The notes under the pieces are model-generated. The model saw nothing but the letters and a program-made list of their open reading frames with translations, made no database searches and was not told the origin of the DNA. DNA of 64,000 nucleotides from RGIG9060 sp052173655 (GTDB taxonomy: Bacteria; Spirochaetota; Spirochaetia; Treponematales; Treponemataceae): NCBI GenBank assembly GCA_052173655.1, contig JBQMYD010000003.1:1-64000 (forward strand). The letters are read 5' to 3'. Position numbers and translations under genes: made by a program. Within the stretch, counting starts at the first letter, position 1. Each line of letters begins with the position of its first letter. Positions 1 to 9,387 of the stretch are shown one piece after another.

Positions 1-106
1 GCAAGTGCCCGCACTGTTTTAGGCTAAAAAATATAATAATTACGGCAATTTCTGTTTTAACAAATTCTAATTACATAAGACTTTAAAAGCTACTCACAAA
101 ATTCAG

Positions 107-1225
107 TTAATTTCTGCCAAGCTCAGAACGTTTAATAAATTTTGGAGAGTCGGTTGCAGCTTCTAACTTGGCAATTTCTTCATATAATGATTTTTGAGCG
201 GAAGAAAGTTTTGAAGGAGTCTGCACCATTACTTTTATGTATAAATCGCCTTTCCTATTTGAATTAGGATAAACGATTCCTTCATTTTTCACCCTTAAAA
301 GCTTTCCGTTTTGAATACCTGCCGGAATCTTTACCTTTAATTTTCTATCATCAAGCGTAGTTATAAATATATCAGCTCCGATTGCAGCCTGAGAAAAGGT
401 TATAGGAACTGCACAATATAAGTCTTGTCTATCTCTTTCAAAACATTCATGACTTTGAACATGCAGGATAACAATCAAATCACCGCTGGCACCTCCGTTG
501 ACACCTGCATTTCCCTGCCTAGGAATTGAAATTTTTTTACCGCCATCTACACCTGCCGGAATCTTAATTTTAATCTTCCGTCTTTTTGAAGTTAATCCGG
601 TTCCACCACAATGTTTACATGGAATATCAATTTCCGTTCCCGAACCTTGGCAGTTTGGACAAGTTTGTGCAACAGCAAAAAAACCTGCACTTCTTCTTAC
701 TTGCCCTGCACCGTTACACACATGACAAGTTTTTCTCTTTGAACCGTTTTCACCACCGGTTCCATGACAAAATTCGCAAACTTCATCGTGCTGAAACGAA
801 ATTTCTTTTTCAACACCAAAAATTGCATCTTTAAAAGAAATTTCCAAATCACATCGAATACTGGAACCCTGTCCGGAAGTGGAGGCAGAACGTCCGGCAG
901 AACCGCCTCCAAAAAAATTTTCAAATACACTTCCAAAACCGCCAAAAATATCATCAAAATCATGAAAGCTGTTGGGATTAAAACCGCCATCACTCATTCC
1001 GTCTATACCGGCAAAACCGTACTGGTCATACACTTTTCGTTTTTCATCATCAGAAAGAATTTCGTATGCTTCCGTTGCTTCTTTAAATTTTTCCTCGGCT
1101 TCTTTATTCCCCGGATTCTTATCCGGATGGTACTGAACAGCTAACTTTCTGTAACCTTTTTTTATCTCATCTTTTGATGCATTCTTTTCTACGCCAAGAA
1201 CTTCGTAATAATCTCGCTTTGCCAT
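107..1225 (-). CDS. dnaJ: Chaperone DnaJ (Hsp40)
   Basis: Co-chaperone that delivers unfolded clients to DnaK and stimulates its ATPase. All type I landmarks are visible in order: an N-terminal J domain with the HPD tripeptide at residues 33-35, a Gly/Phe-rich linker at about residues 70-115, a zinc domain with four CxxCxGxG repeats ([32 protein letters not shown]), and a C-terminal client-binding region. Its 372 residues are normal for the family. It lies last in the order grpE-dnaK-dnaJ, but a 167-base gap with a clear terminator separates it from dnaK, so it probably has its own promoter. A GAGGAG-like sequence lies about 10 bases before the ATG on the minus strand. The identification is secure. 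Confidence 0.97.
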   Translation of the reverse strand: MAKRDYYEVLGVEKNASKDEIKKGYRKLAVQYHPDKNPGNKEAEEKFKEATEAYEILSDDEKRKVYDQYGFAGIDGMSDGGFNPNSFHDFDDIFGGFGSVFENFFGGGSAGRSASTSGQGSSIRCDLEISFKDAIFGVEKEISFQHDEVCEFCHGTGGENGSKRKTCHVCNGAGQVRRSAGFFAVAQTCPNCQGSGTEIDIPCKHCGGTGLTSKRRKIKIKIPAGVDGGKKISIPRQGNAGVNGGASGDLIVILHVQSHECFERDRQDLYCAVPITFSQAAIGADIFITTLDDRKLKVKIPAGIQNGKLLRVKNEGIVYPNSNRKGDLYIKVMVQTPSKLSSAQKSLYEEIAKLEAATDSPKFIKRSELGRN

Positions 1226-1340
1226 TTTCTAAAAAAAACTCCTCAAAAACTCTAGCATAAAATATTTTATTTTTCAATAAACAATTCAAATCGGTAATTA
1301 AAAGGTGGATAAATCTATTTTTTATTAATTTTTTAAGAAT

Positions 1341-1371
1341 AAAAAACGCACCCATGAAAATCATAGGTGCG
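1341..1371 (-). terminator. Rho-independent terminator after dnaK
   Basis: On the minus strand an 11-bp stem (CGCACCTATGA paired with TCATGGGTGCG, including one G-U pair) with a 3-base loop is followed at once by six T residues. It lies 22 bases past the dnaK stop and before dnaJ, so most grpE-dnaK transcripts should end here. Confidence 0.85.
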
Positions 1372-1392
1372 CTTCGCAGTTAAAGAACAAAT

Positions 1393-3321
1393 TTATTTAT
1401 CGTCATCTACAACTTCATAATCAACATCATCGGCTTTACCGCCATTTTTTTGTTCCGTACTTGAGCTGCTTTCTCCTTGAGAATCTGCACCTGCATTAGG
1501 CTGAGCACCTTGTGCAGCCTGTTGTTTATACACTTCTTCTGCAATTTTATAAGAAGCCTGTTTAAGTTCTTCCGTCTTAGCTTTTATCTGTTCAACGTCA
1601 TCGCTTTCTAAAGACTTTTTAAGAGCGGCAATTGCATCTTCAATCTTCTGTTTTTCTGCAGCGTTCACCTTATCTCCCAAATCTTTAAGAGTTTTTTCCG
1701 TAGCATAAACCATTGAATCAGCTTCATTTTTTACATCAACTTTTTCACGCTCTTTTTTATCGGCAGCGGCATTTGCTTCAGCTTCTTTTACCATTCGATC
1801 AATTTCACTTTCACTCAAACCACTTGAAGATTCAATCCTAACGCTTTGTTCTTTTCCTGTCCCCAAATCTTTTGCAGATACATGAACAATTCCGTTTGCA
1901 TCTATATCGAAAGTTACTTCAATTTGAGGTACTCCTCTTGGAGCAGAAGGAATTCCTACAAGATCAAATCTACCTAAAGTTCTGTTTTGTGCAGCCATCT
2001 CCCGTTCACCCTGAAGTACATGAATGCTTACAGCCGTTTGACCATCGGCAGCTGTAGAGAAAATCTGACTTTTCTTTGTAGGTATAGTAGTATTGCGTGG
2101 AATAAGTTTTGTAAATACAGCACCCATAGTTTCAATACCAAGAGAAAGAGGTGTAACGTCAAGCAAAAGTACGTCTTTTACATCTCCCCCAAGAATACCT
2201 CCCTGAATTGCAGCACCTACAGCTACAGCTTCGTCAGGATTTACACCTTTTGAACCTTCTTTTCCAAAAATTTCTTTTACAACTTGCATTACCTTAGGCA
2301 TACGAGTTGAACCGCCAACCAAAAGAACCTCATCAATATCATCGGCACTAACACCTGCATCAGATAAAGCTTTTCTGCAAGGATCTTTTGTACGCTCAAA
2401 CAAATCATCAGTCATCTGCTCAAATTTTGCACGGCTCAAAGATTTTTGAAGGTGTTTAGGACCTGTTGCGTCGGCTGTAATGAACGGTAAATTTATATCC
2501 GTTGAAGAAGATGAAGACAGTTCAATCTTTGCTTTTTCTGCAGCTTCTCTAAGCCTTTGCAATGCCATTCTGTCTTGGCTCAAATCAATACCTGTATCAG
2601 CTTTGAATTCATCAACCAACCAGTTAATAATTCGGCGGTCAAAATCATCTCCACCAAGATGGGTATCTCCATTTGTAGATTTTACTTCAAAAACGCCATC
2701 ACCAAGTTCGAGAATAGAAATATCAAAAGTTCCTCCCCCAAGGTCATAAACAGCTATCGTTCTTTCATTTTTTTGCTCTTTGTTAAAACCGTAAGCTAAA
2801 GAAGCAGCAGTCGGTTCGTTAATAATTCTTTTTACATCCAAACCGGCTATTTTTCCGGCATCTTTTGTAGCCTGTCGTTGTGCATCATTAAAATATGCAG
2901 GAACAGTAATTACAGCTTCCGTTACTTCTTCGCCAAGATAGTCTTCTGCTGTTTTTTTCATTTTTTGAAGAATGAAGGCACTGATTTCCTGTGTAGAATA
3001 TTTTTTACCATCAATATTGATTCGTAAATCTTCACTTCCAAATGCTTCCACATGGTATGGAACCAGTTTTGCTTCTCCGGTAAGTTCATTAAATCTGTGG
3101 CCAATAAACCTCTTAATCGAATAAATCGTATTTTCAGGATTCGTAACCATCTGGTTTTTTGCAGGCTGCCCCACAATTCTTTCACCCTTTGACGTAAAAC
3201 CCACAATAGAAGGTGTAGTTCTTCCACCTTCAGAGTTTTGAATAACAACCGGTTCTCCACCTTCCATAACCGATACACAAGAATTTGTTGTTCCTAAGTC
3301 AATTCCGATAATCTTTCCCAT
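1393..3321 (-). CDS. dnaK: Chaperone DnaK (Hsp70)
   Basis: ATP-dependent Hsp70 chaperone of the cytoplasm. The N-terminal ATPase opens with the phosphate-loop motif GIDLGTTNS and contains the second phosphate motif YDLGGGTFD and the adenosine-loop motif LVGGSTRMP. The substrate domain (about residues 385-510) and helical lid follow. The tail is acidic and ends [12 protein letters not shown], the usual EEVD-like bacterial terminus. At 642 residues the length is standard. The gene starts 40 bases after grpE and is almost certainly co-transcribed with it. AAGGAAGG-type bases precede the ATG on the minus strand. A hairpin terminator follows the stop. Confidence 0.98.
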   Translation of the reverse strand: MGKIIGIDLGTTNSCVSVMEGGEPVVIQNSEGGRTTPSIVGFTSKGERIVGQPAKNQMVTNPENTIYSIKRFIGHRFNELTGEAKLVPYHVEAFGSEDLRINIDGKKYSTQEISAFILQKMKKTAEDYLGEEVTEAVITVPAYFNDAQRQATKDAGKIAGLDVKRIINEPTAASLAYGFNKEQKNERTIAVYDLGGGTFDISILELGDGVFEVKSTNGDTHLGGDDFDRRIINWLVDEFKADTGIDLSQDRMALQRLREAAEKAKIELSSSSSTDINLPFITADATGPKHLQKSLSRAKFEQMTDDLFERTKDPCRKALSDAGVSADDIDEVLLVGGSTRMPKVMQVVKEIFGKEGSKGVNPDEAVAVGAAIQGGILGGDVKDVLLLDVTPLSLGIETMGAVFTKLIPRNTTIPTKKSQIFSTAADGQTAVSIHVLQGEREMAAQNRTLGRFDLVGIPSAPRGVPQIEVTFDIDANGIVHVSAKDLGTGKEQSVRIESSSGLSESEIDRMVKEAEANAAADKKEREKVDVKNEADSMVYATEKTLKDLGDKVNAAEKQKIEDAIAALKKSLESDDVEQIKAKTEELKQASYKIAEEVYKQQAAQGAQPNAGADSQGESSSSTEQKNGGKADDVDYEVVDDDK

Positions 3322-3361
3322 TTTATTCCTTCCTTCAGCATTTTGCTGTTTTTTTTTAATT

Positions 3362-4021
3362 TTATCCTTTTTTAGGCATATTCACCACGACCTTTGCATG
3401 GCGTAAAATTCTTTCTTTCAGCATGTATCCTTTTAAGTAAACCTCTGCAAGAACGGGCTCCTCAACATCCGCTTGATTACTTGCTAAAGCTTCATGCTTT
3501 TCAGGATCGAAGATATCGCCCTTTTCACCAAAAGACGAAAGATTGTATTTTGATTCAAGCATGTTTTTTAACTGTTTTTGAATCATCTCAACACCTGCAA
3601 TAAAAGACTTTGCAGCTTCGTTTTCTTTTTCGGTACAGGCTAACAAAGCTCTGTCCAAATCATCTAAAACACCCAACAAGTCGGCAAGAAGATTTGCATT
3701 TGCATAATCAAATGCCTCCTGTTTTTCTCTGATCATCTTTTTTCGATAATTGTCAAAATCTGCACACTTACGAAGATATTGATCTTTTAATTGTGCAATT
3801 TGTTTTTCACTTTCCGCAAGTTTTTCCTCTACGGTCAGTTCTTTTTGCACTTCTTCTGTTTTTTCGCAAGGCTCTTCGCTCTTGGAATCATCCTGTACCG
3901 ATTTTTCACTCTCATTTACATCGTTTGCTTTCGGTTCGGCAGAAGATTTTACATTTTCTTCTGAATTTTCCATAGCACAAGCCACTTTTTCATCTTCGTT
4001 TTTCAATTCATCTTTACTCAT
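3362..4021 (-). CDS. grpE: Nucleotide exchange factor GrpE
   Basis: GrpE releases ADP from DnaK. The first 70 residues are acidic and low-complexity. A long coiled-coil helix follows ([20 protein letters not shown]), then the family core [13 protein letters not shown] and the C-terminal beta domain with [12 protein letters not shown] and the closing motif [10 protein letters not shown]. At 219 residues it is slightly long because of the acidic N-terminus. It is first of the chaperone pair, 40 bases before dnaK. No hrcA gene lies upstream and no CIRCE-type repeat (TTAGCACTC with its inverse) was found. The ATG is only two bases after an AGG and six bases after a possible -10 box, so the start may be leaderless or weakly ribosome-bound. 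Confidence 0.95.
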   Translation of the reverse strand: MSKDELKNEDEKVACAMENSEENVKSSAEPKANDVNESEKSVQDDSKSEEPCEKTEEVQKELTVEEKLAESEKQIAQLKDQYLRKCADFDNYRKKMIREKQEAFDYANANLLADLLGVLDDLDRALLACTEKENEAAKSFIAGVEMIQKQLKNMLESKYNLSSFGEKGDIFDPEKHEALASNQADVEEPVLAEVYLKGYMLKERILRHAKVVVNMPKKG

Positions 4022-4027
4022 ATCCTA

Positions 4028-4057
4028 AAGATAATAATTTTTCTTCGTTGCCGTCAA
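4028..4057 (-). promoter_or_regulatory. Possible grpE promoter
   Basis: On the minus strand TTGACG (4057-4052) is followed after 18 bases by TATCTT (4033-4028), and the grpE ATG begins 6 bases later. TATTAT at 4036-4031 is an alternative -10 box but gives a 15-base spacer. The -35 is good and the -10 mediocre. A more distant promoter near 4080-4090 is also possible. Confidence 0.4.
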
Positions 4058-4122
4058 GTTTAAAAGACAAATTTATTTTAAATTTATAGCACAAAATATA
4101 TAAAAAATGAGTAACGAAAAAT

Positions 4123-5097
4123 CTATTCAATAAATTCTATATGAGGTCCATCAGAATCTGAAAAAATTTTTACCTTGCACGGTTCAAGACAGACTTGTTC
4201 TGCAAAATTTTGTAAATCCATCGCATAAGGAGAAAGGATATCATCAGGATGATAGGAAAGTTCAATTATGCTTTGAGTATTTTCACAGCTGCAACGTGAA
4301 AAAGAGCCGTGAATGCAAACCAAATCTTTTACCGCAGCAAAAATATGTTCAGCTTTTTTTTCCTCATATTTGAGTTTTAAAAAAGACAATTGCATTTTTT
4401 CGATATCTTCATGTTCCGCAGCTTCGCAGTCAAAACTCGAATTTAATCCGCAATTGTTGCATTCCTGCCATTCTGCAAAATCAGAAAAAAACGAAGAACT
4501 TTTTATCCGCAACGGTTGCAAAACTGCCAAAAACCAGGGAACAGCTCTTCCGTAAGAATAAAAAATTTCAAAAGAAAAAGACAAGCGTTTTATATTTTTA
4601 ATGTCTTGGGTTGAAAGTTTTTCTGAAGGTGCTAAACTCTCGTTATCAATGTAAACATGGTTGGGATAATAATTGCATATTTCATCTATGCAGGATTTAA
4701 AAAGTTTTATAGTTGCAAATTCGTTGGAACAAACATCAAAACCAAACACAAGCCCGGCCTTGTTGAGTAAGGCAATTTTTCTGGCAAAAATTTTTCGTTG
4801 TCCGTTAAGATAATCTTGCAAAAATTCAAGTTGCAGCCCACATGGAATCTGCAAAAACATATCTACACTGTCTTTGTCGATAATTTCCATGTTTATTTCA
4901 AAAGTGATATAAGGAAAACTTGTTTTCCCGTTCCACTTTACATCATTAAGTTTTTGAATAAACTTGAGTAATTTTTTTTTATCACAAAGAAAATTCCGAT
5001 CACAAAGGCGTAATTGTGTAATCCGCTTTTCCAGCAAAATTTCAGGATGAGAAAAAAGTTCCTGCATTGAAAAATAAAAATTTTTTTCCACTTTCAT
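4123..5097 (-). CDS. Radical-SAM-like protein lacking the FeS-cluster cysteine motif
   Basis: Its function is unknown. The sequence resembles the second half of B12-binding-domain radical SAM enzymes: ITQLRLCDRNFLCDKKK (residues 26-42) matches their 'vDRtFN.dkkR' strand, ITFEINMEIID (64-74) their 'fheE' strand, KIALLNKAGLVFGFDV (107-122) a later barrel strand, and LQPLRIKSS plus CNNCG (194-217) the C-terminal 'LePLRI' region. There is no CxxxCxxC triad and no N-terminal B12 domain, so the protein begins inside the barrel at 324 residues. It lies 60 bases after asnA and about 100 before grpE. It could be a decayed enzyme, or a repurposed fold in which the later cysteines (213, 216, 224, 269, 271) bind a metal. 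The family resemblance was recognised by eye and is moderately sure. Confidence 0.55.
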   Translation of the reverse strand: MKVEKNFYFSMQELFSHPEILLEKRITQLRLCDRNFLCDKKKLLKFIQKLNDVKWNGKTSFPYITFEINMEIIDKDSVDMFLQIPCGLQLEFLQDYLNGQRKIFARKIALLNKAGLVFGFDVCSNEFATIKLFKSCIDEICNYYPNHVYIDNESLAPSEKLSTQDIKNIKRLSFSFEIFYSYGRAVPWFLAVLQPLRIKSSSFFSDFAEWQECNNCGLNSSFDCEAAEHEDIEKMQLSFLKLKYEEKKAEHIFAAVKDLVCIHGSFSRCSCENTQSIIELSYHPDDILSPYAMDLQNFAEQVCLEPCKVKIFSDSDGPHIEFIE

Positions 5098-5157
5098 TTT
5101 CTATTAGTTTTTATATTTTGCCAATTTTTATAAAATTATGCGTTTTTACATAAAAAA

Positions 5158-6195
5158 CTAAAGCAAATGAATTCCGGATTTTTTGCATTGAGCAACTACA
5201 TCTTCCGGCCAAATACTTGCTTGAGTTTCTCCTATATGGGCTTTTCGCAAAAGATACATACAAAGTCTTGATTGACCTATGCCGCCTCCAAGAGTTTGCT
5301 TTAACTGTCCTGCAAGAAGTTTTGAATGAAAATAAAGTTTGCTGCGTTCCATACATTGCCTTTGTTCAAGCTGAGCTTTCAAAGATTCCGGATTTACCCT
5401 AATACCCATTGAAGAAAGTTCAAAAACGCTACCTAAAATTGGATTCCATACAAGAAGATCTCCGTTCAGACCTCTATGCCCGTTTTCCGTTTCCGTAATC
5501 CAGTCATCATAGTCCGGAGCTCTGCCATCATGAATTGAACCGTCCGGCAATTTTCCACCAATTCCTATTATAAAAACTGCCTTGTATTTTTGTGCAACAA
5601 TATTTTCACGCTCTTTAGGAGTGGCAGACGGAAACTGTTTTTGTAAATCATCGGCAAAAACAAAAGTAATATTTTCGGGTAAAATCGGATTTAATTCAGG
5701 ATACCTGTCAAAAAGAAAAAATTCGGTGCGTTTTATGCAACGGTAAATTTTACAAACTACATCTTTTAAATAAGCTAAATTGCGTTCTTCATCTTTTATT
5801 GCAATTTCCCAATCCCACTGATCCACATAAAGAGAGTGAATATTATCCAACTCCTCATCGGCACGAATTGCATTCATATCCGTGTAAATTCCAAAACCTG
5901 AATCGCAATTTAAATCCGTAACCTTTACTCTTTTCCATTTTGCAAGCGAATGAACTATCTCAAGTCTGGTATCGTTCATATCTTTTACGGGAAAATTCAC
6001 AGCACGCTCGGTTCCGTTCAAATCATCATTTAAGCCCGTACCCTGCTTTACAAACAACGGTGCGGTAACACGAGTAAGATTCAATTCTGTTGAAAGTGCC
6101 AATTGAAAAAAATTTTTAATATCGATAATAGCATGTTCCGTTTCGCGAACAGAAAGGATAGATTTATACCCATCGGGTTTTATGAGTAAAGACAT
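5158..6195 (-). CDS. asnA: Aspartate--ammonia ligase (AsnA type)
   Basis: Makes asparagine from aspartate, ammonia and ATP (releasing AMP and pyrophosphate) using a class II aminoacyl-tRNA-synthetase-like fold. Family signatures are clear: the N-terminal KPDGYKSILSVRETE, RVTAPLFVKQGTGLNDDLNG, the VHSLAKWKR block, DQWDWE, and the C-terminal GGGIGQSRLCMYLL motif 3. At 345 residues it is close to the usual 330. An ATG at 6201 directly abuts the GGGAGG ribosome site; the ATG at 6195 sits 6 bases from it and begins MSLLIKP, so it was chosen. The gene follows the GGDEF protein by about 40 bases on the same strand. No functional link to its neighbours is evident. Confidence 0.96.
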   Translation of the reverse strand: MSLLIKPDGYKSILSVRETEHAIIDIKNFFQLALSTELNLTRVTAPLFVKQGTGLNDDLNGTERAVNFPVKDMNDTRLEIVHSLAKWKRVKVTDLNCDSGFGIYTDMNAIRADEELDNIHSLYVDQWDWEIAIKDEERNLAYLKDVVCKIYRCIKRTEFFLFDRYPELNPILPENITFVFADDLQKQFPSATPKERENIVAQKYKAVFIIGIGGKLPDGSIHDGRAPDYDDWITETENGHRGLNGDLLVWNPILGSVFELSSMGIRVNPESLKAQLEQRQCMERSKLYFHSKLLAGQLKQTLGGGIGQSRLCMYLLRKAHIGETQASIWPEDVVAQCKKSGIHLL

Positions 6196-6237
6196 GAACA
6201 TCCTCCCAAAAAAGATAACGAGGACTAATATAGCATT

Positions 6238-9200
6238 TTATTGAATTTCAGTCCACAGAACCGTTTTGGATCGTCCGTTTTCCTTTGCGTAATATAAAGC
6301 CTTATCAGCATAACCAAGAATATCCGACATTGTTTCAGGAGATTCCAAATCAATATTTGAACAAATACCTGCACTGAACGAAATATATTGATCCGGAGGT
6401 ACCATTTCACGCTTAATATCCAATTCTTTTTCCAACACCGGCAAAAAATAATCTTCTTCTACGAGAGCAGAACGTAACCGTTCCGTAACATGGTAAGCTT
6501 TTTGAGAATCGGTGTTCGGCAAGAGAACAACAAACTCATCTCCTCCGTACCTTGAAACAAAAGCTCCTCGACGATATATTTTTTTAAGCAAGGTAGAAAA
6601 GCTACGTATAAGTTTATCGCCGGATTCATGACCGTAAGTATCGTTGTAAAACTTAAAATGATCCAAGTCTATAAAAATAACGGTAATAGGTCTGGAACTC
6701 AATCCTTTTCCCTTGCATCGTCTCATCATATCATTTTCTAACTCCAACTCTTCTTCAAGGGCCCATCTGTTATTAAGCCTTGAAAGCCTGTCAGTTGAAG
6801 AAATAATACGTAAGTGTTCCTGCTGGTTTATAATTGTCAACTGAGATTGAATACTTGCAAGCCCCATTTTAAAAATATTCATATCAGTTTCAGAGTATTG
6901 GAATTCATCATTGAATTCTATAATTATGGCAGCCACGGAATCAAACTTTGAAAGATTATAATATCTTGTATTTTCGTTAACAGCTATAAAATTTACATCC
7001 GCATTGGAAGTTTTTATCATCAAGTACTTCCAATCCTCTTCTTTTGGAAAATAAGTAGCATCTCTTGTTATTTGCTGAACTACAATCCATTCTCCGGTTT
7101 CTTCGCTTATTTCTGCAAAGTAAATTCCCTTACACAAAACATAATCCGAAATTTCATTCAAAGTTCTTTTTATGTATTCATCACGTGCAAGCTCACTGTT
7201 TGAAATTTCTATCAATTTATTCAAAAATTTTGAATCTCTTATACGTTTTTGCAAACTATTCATAACTTGAATTCTTACACTTTGCTTTTCAAGTTTTTTT
7301 AGAGAAACAAGAAATTGCTGTAAAGAAAAATCCAAAGTATAAATTCTACGAGTCGGCACATCTTTGTAATTAATTATGAAAAAAACAAGTGCCTCTTCCA
7401 TTGCATAATCATCGGCTTTTTCTCTATATTTTTTGGATAATTCTTCAAAACCGAAACGGTAAAGCATATTTGCAAAAAAATATTCAATAAATGCATACAA
7501 ACTTTTTTGTTCCGGAATTTTTTTCATAAAAAAGTTTTCGGCTTTTGAGAACAACTCTACAGCCTCTTCCTGCTTTTTATCGTGCAAAAGAATAACAGAT
7601 TCTGTTACCATAAGAATGAGACTTGAAAAATCCGAATAACCTTTCCCGTTCACTTTTACATTTTCACATATAACATGTGCATGATTGAATTTGCTGTAAT
7701 ACACATCTATCAAAGCAAGCATTATGGAAATATCGTTAATAGTACAGACACCTTCATTATTGTAATTGTAGATTTGCATGATCTTGGTAATCGAATTTAA
7801 AAGCCTCTGGCATTCTGCAAAATATCCGATAAAAAAATATGTTTTTGCAATGGTATTTAAAGTATTGATAATTTCAGAATAATTTGTCATTGCAAGGATT
7901 TCGTCGGAAATATCAAGCATAATTTTGAAAGCACTCAAAAAATCCCCGATCAAAATATGTTCGTAAGCCATATCATTTCTAATATTTACGATTGAATGGC
8001 AGTCATCAACACGCCTTCGTATCTTGTCTGCATAGTCAAACCACTGCAAAGCCTCTTCCGCTCTTCCTTTAGTCAATAAAAGCGAAGCTTTTTTATGGCA
8101 ATAACAAGCATAGGCGTTTTCGTTCCCTATTTTTTCACCAATTTTTAAATTTTCTTCGATTATGTCTAAAAATTTTTCTACTTTCTTTTCATTTCCTTTA
8201 ACTTTACTAACCGAAAATAAAAGACCTGCAGTCAAAAAATTGTTTTTAAATTTTCTTTTTAATTTTGAAATCGTTTCTTTATAACAAGATTCAAAATTTG
8301 GAGAATTCGTCTTATAATATATTTTACACTTAAACAAAAGAGCTAAAGTATAATCAGAAAAGCCGTCATCATCTTCTTCTGACGACAAGTATTCACAATA
8401 TTTTAAGGCATCAAAATACGCTTTTCTTTCATAAAGTATCGGAACTAAATAAAATATAGCATTTTTTTTCAATTTTTTATCGCGTATTTGCGAAATTGCA
8501 ATATTCAATGCAGCATACGCATTTTCAATATCATCCGCATAATAAAAAATCTGGGAAATTTCCATAAAAATTTTTGCACGTTCTTCAGAATTACAGTTTA
8601 AAAAGTCTCTTTCCTGCAAAATTTTTATTGCAAGCTTGGAAGAAGTATCCAAAGATAAAAAATTTTTGCAATTTAAAAAACACTTGTAAAGATTTTCAAA
8701 AGTATAAAAGTTGCTTTCTTCGATTACAAATTTTAAATCACTTTGTGTCTTTACATCTTTTCTAACTATTTCATAATAATTATCTTTTGAAGTTAATTCT
8801 GCAAAAAGAATAGGAGTTTCGCTGGTTATTCTAAAACGGCTGAAATCAAAATACAAAAGAAGTTTTCCTTTATGGGATTTCTCCAACATTTTTATGATAT
8901 CCAAACCGTCTTCATCCATAAGTTGAGCATTGTATATTATCAAAGGTGTTTTTACATTTGAAGAATACAAGTCATAAATAGCAGTTTTAATTCTAAAGCG
9001 TTCGTAATAAACTTCTTCTTTTACGAACATATCTTTTCTGGATTTTGCAGTTCCTGTTGCTACAAAAGATTTAAAAGTTTCTTTTTGCAAAGAATAAACT
9101 CTTTTGTCTATTTCAGCATTACTGATTTTAACTTTACGGAGAATTTCCAAAAAAGGGGCAAATGGAGAATACCTTGTCAAGGGCGACATCATATCCACAA

Positions 9201-9339
9201 TGATCGCATCTTGAGGCATAAATTCTTTTATTTTCCTAAGGATTCCGCAATCGCATGAAACATAGCGAACGGAATCCTTTGAATCATAAAAGAATTCTTC
9301 AATTATTTTTCTCAGTTCAGAAGCCAACTGCTTATCCAT
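6238..9339 (-). CDS. Large TPR/GAF-like/GGDEF protein, probable diguanylate cyclase
   Basis: Probably makes the second messenger cyclic di-GMP from two GTP. The C-terminal GGDEF domain is intact: RLSRLNNRWALEEE opens it, DLDHFKFYNDTYGH binds metal and nucleotide, and RYGGDEFVVLLP carries the signature at about residues 932-936. The usual RxxD inhibitory site just upstream reads RRGA, so product inhibition through it is unlikely. Before it lie a GAF-like sensor (about 690-820) and a long helical TPR-like array (about 225-650). The first 200 residues resemble a STAND/AAA ATPase (RYSPFAPFLEILR, PLIIYNAQLMDEDGLDIIKML like Walker B) without a Walker A loop. No membrane segment or signal peptide was seen. 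GTG at 9348 is too close to GAGGGG; ATG at 9339 fits better. Confidence 0.85.
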   Translation of the reverse strand: MDKQLASELRKIIEEFFYDSKDSVRYVSCDCGILRKIKEFMPQDAIIVDMMSPLTRYSPFAPFLEILRKVKISNAEIDKRVYSLQKETFKSFVATGTAKSRKDMFVKEEVYYERFRIKTAIYDLYSSNVKTPLIIYNAQLMDEDGLDIIKMLEKSHKGKLLLYFDFSRFRITSETPILFAELTSKDNYYEIVRKDVKTQSDLKFVIEESNFYTFENLYKCFLNCKNFLSLDTSSKLAIKILQERDFLNCNSEERAKIFMEISQIFYYADDIENAYAALNIAISQIRDKKLKKNAIFYLVPILYERKAYFDALKYCEYLSSEEDDDGFSDYTLALLFKCKIYYKTNSPNFESCYKETISKLKRKFKNNFLTAGLLFSVSKVKGNEKKVEKFLDIIEENLKIGEKIGNENAYACYCHKKASLLLTKGRAEEALQWFDYADKIRRRVDDCHSIVNIRNDMAYEHILIGDFLSAFKIMLDISDEILAMTNYSEIINTLNTIAKTYFFIGYFAECQRLLNSITKIMQIYNYNNEGVCTINDISIMLALIDVYYSKFNHAHVICENVKVNGKGYSDFSSLILMVTESVILLHDKKQEEAVELFSKAENFFMKKIPEQKSLYAFIEYFFANMLYRFGFEELSKKYREKADDYAMEEALVFFIINYKDVPTRRIYTLDFSLQQFLVSLKKLEKQSVRIQVMNSLQKRIRDSKFLNKLIEISNSELARDEYIKRTLNEISDYVLCKGIYFAEISEETGEWIVVQQITRDATYFPKEEDWKYLMIKTSNADVNFIAVNENTRYYNLSKFDSVAAIIIEFNDEFQYSETDMNIFKMGLASIQSQLTIINQQEHLRIISSTDRLSRLNNRWALEEELELENDMMRRCKGKGLSSRPITVIFIDLDHFKFYNDTYGHESGDKLIRSFSTLLKKIYRRGAFVSRYGGDEFVVLLPNTDSQKAYHVTERLRSALVEEDYFLPVLEKELDIKREMVPPDQYISFSAGICSNIDLESPETMSDILGYADKALYYAKENGRSKTVLWTEIQ

Positions 9340-9387
9340 AATAACCACAACCCCTCAGTTTTTGCCAAGTAATTTTTTTGTAATTAA

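Noticed and set aside
1..106. Possible hairpin AGTGCCCGCACT near the left edge, after dnaJ
   Set aside because: The loop would be only two bases and the minus-strand tail runs off the window, so it cannot be judged.
764..1144. 126-codon plus-strand frame opposite dnaJ
   Set aside because: It lies wholly antisense to a certain gene, has shadow-like composition rich in Phe and Lys, and no ribosome site.
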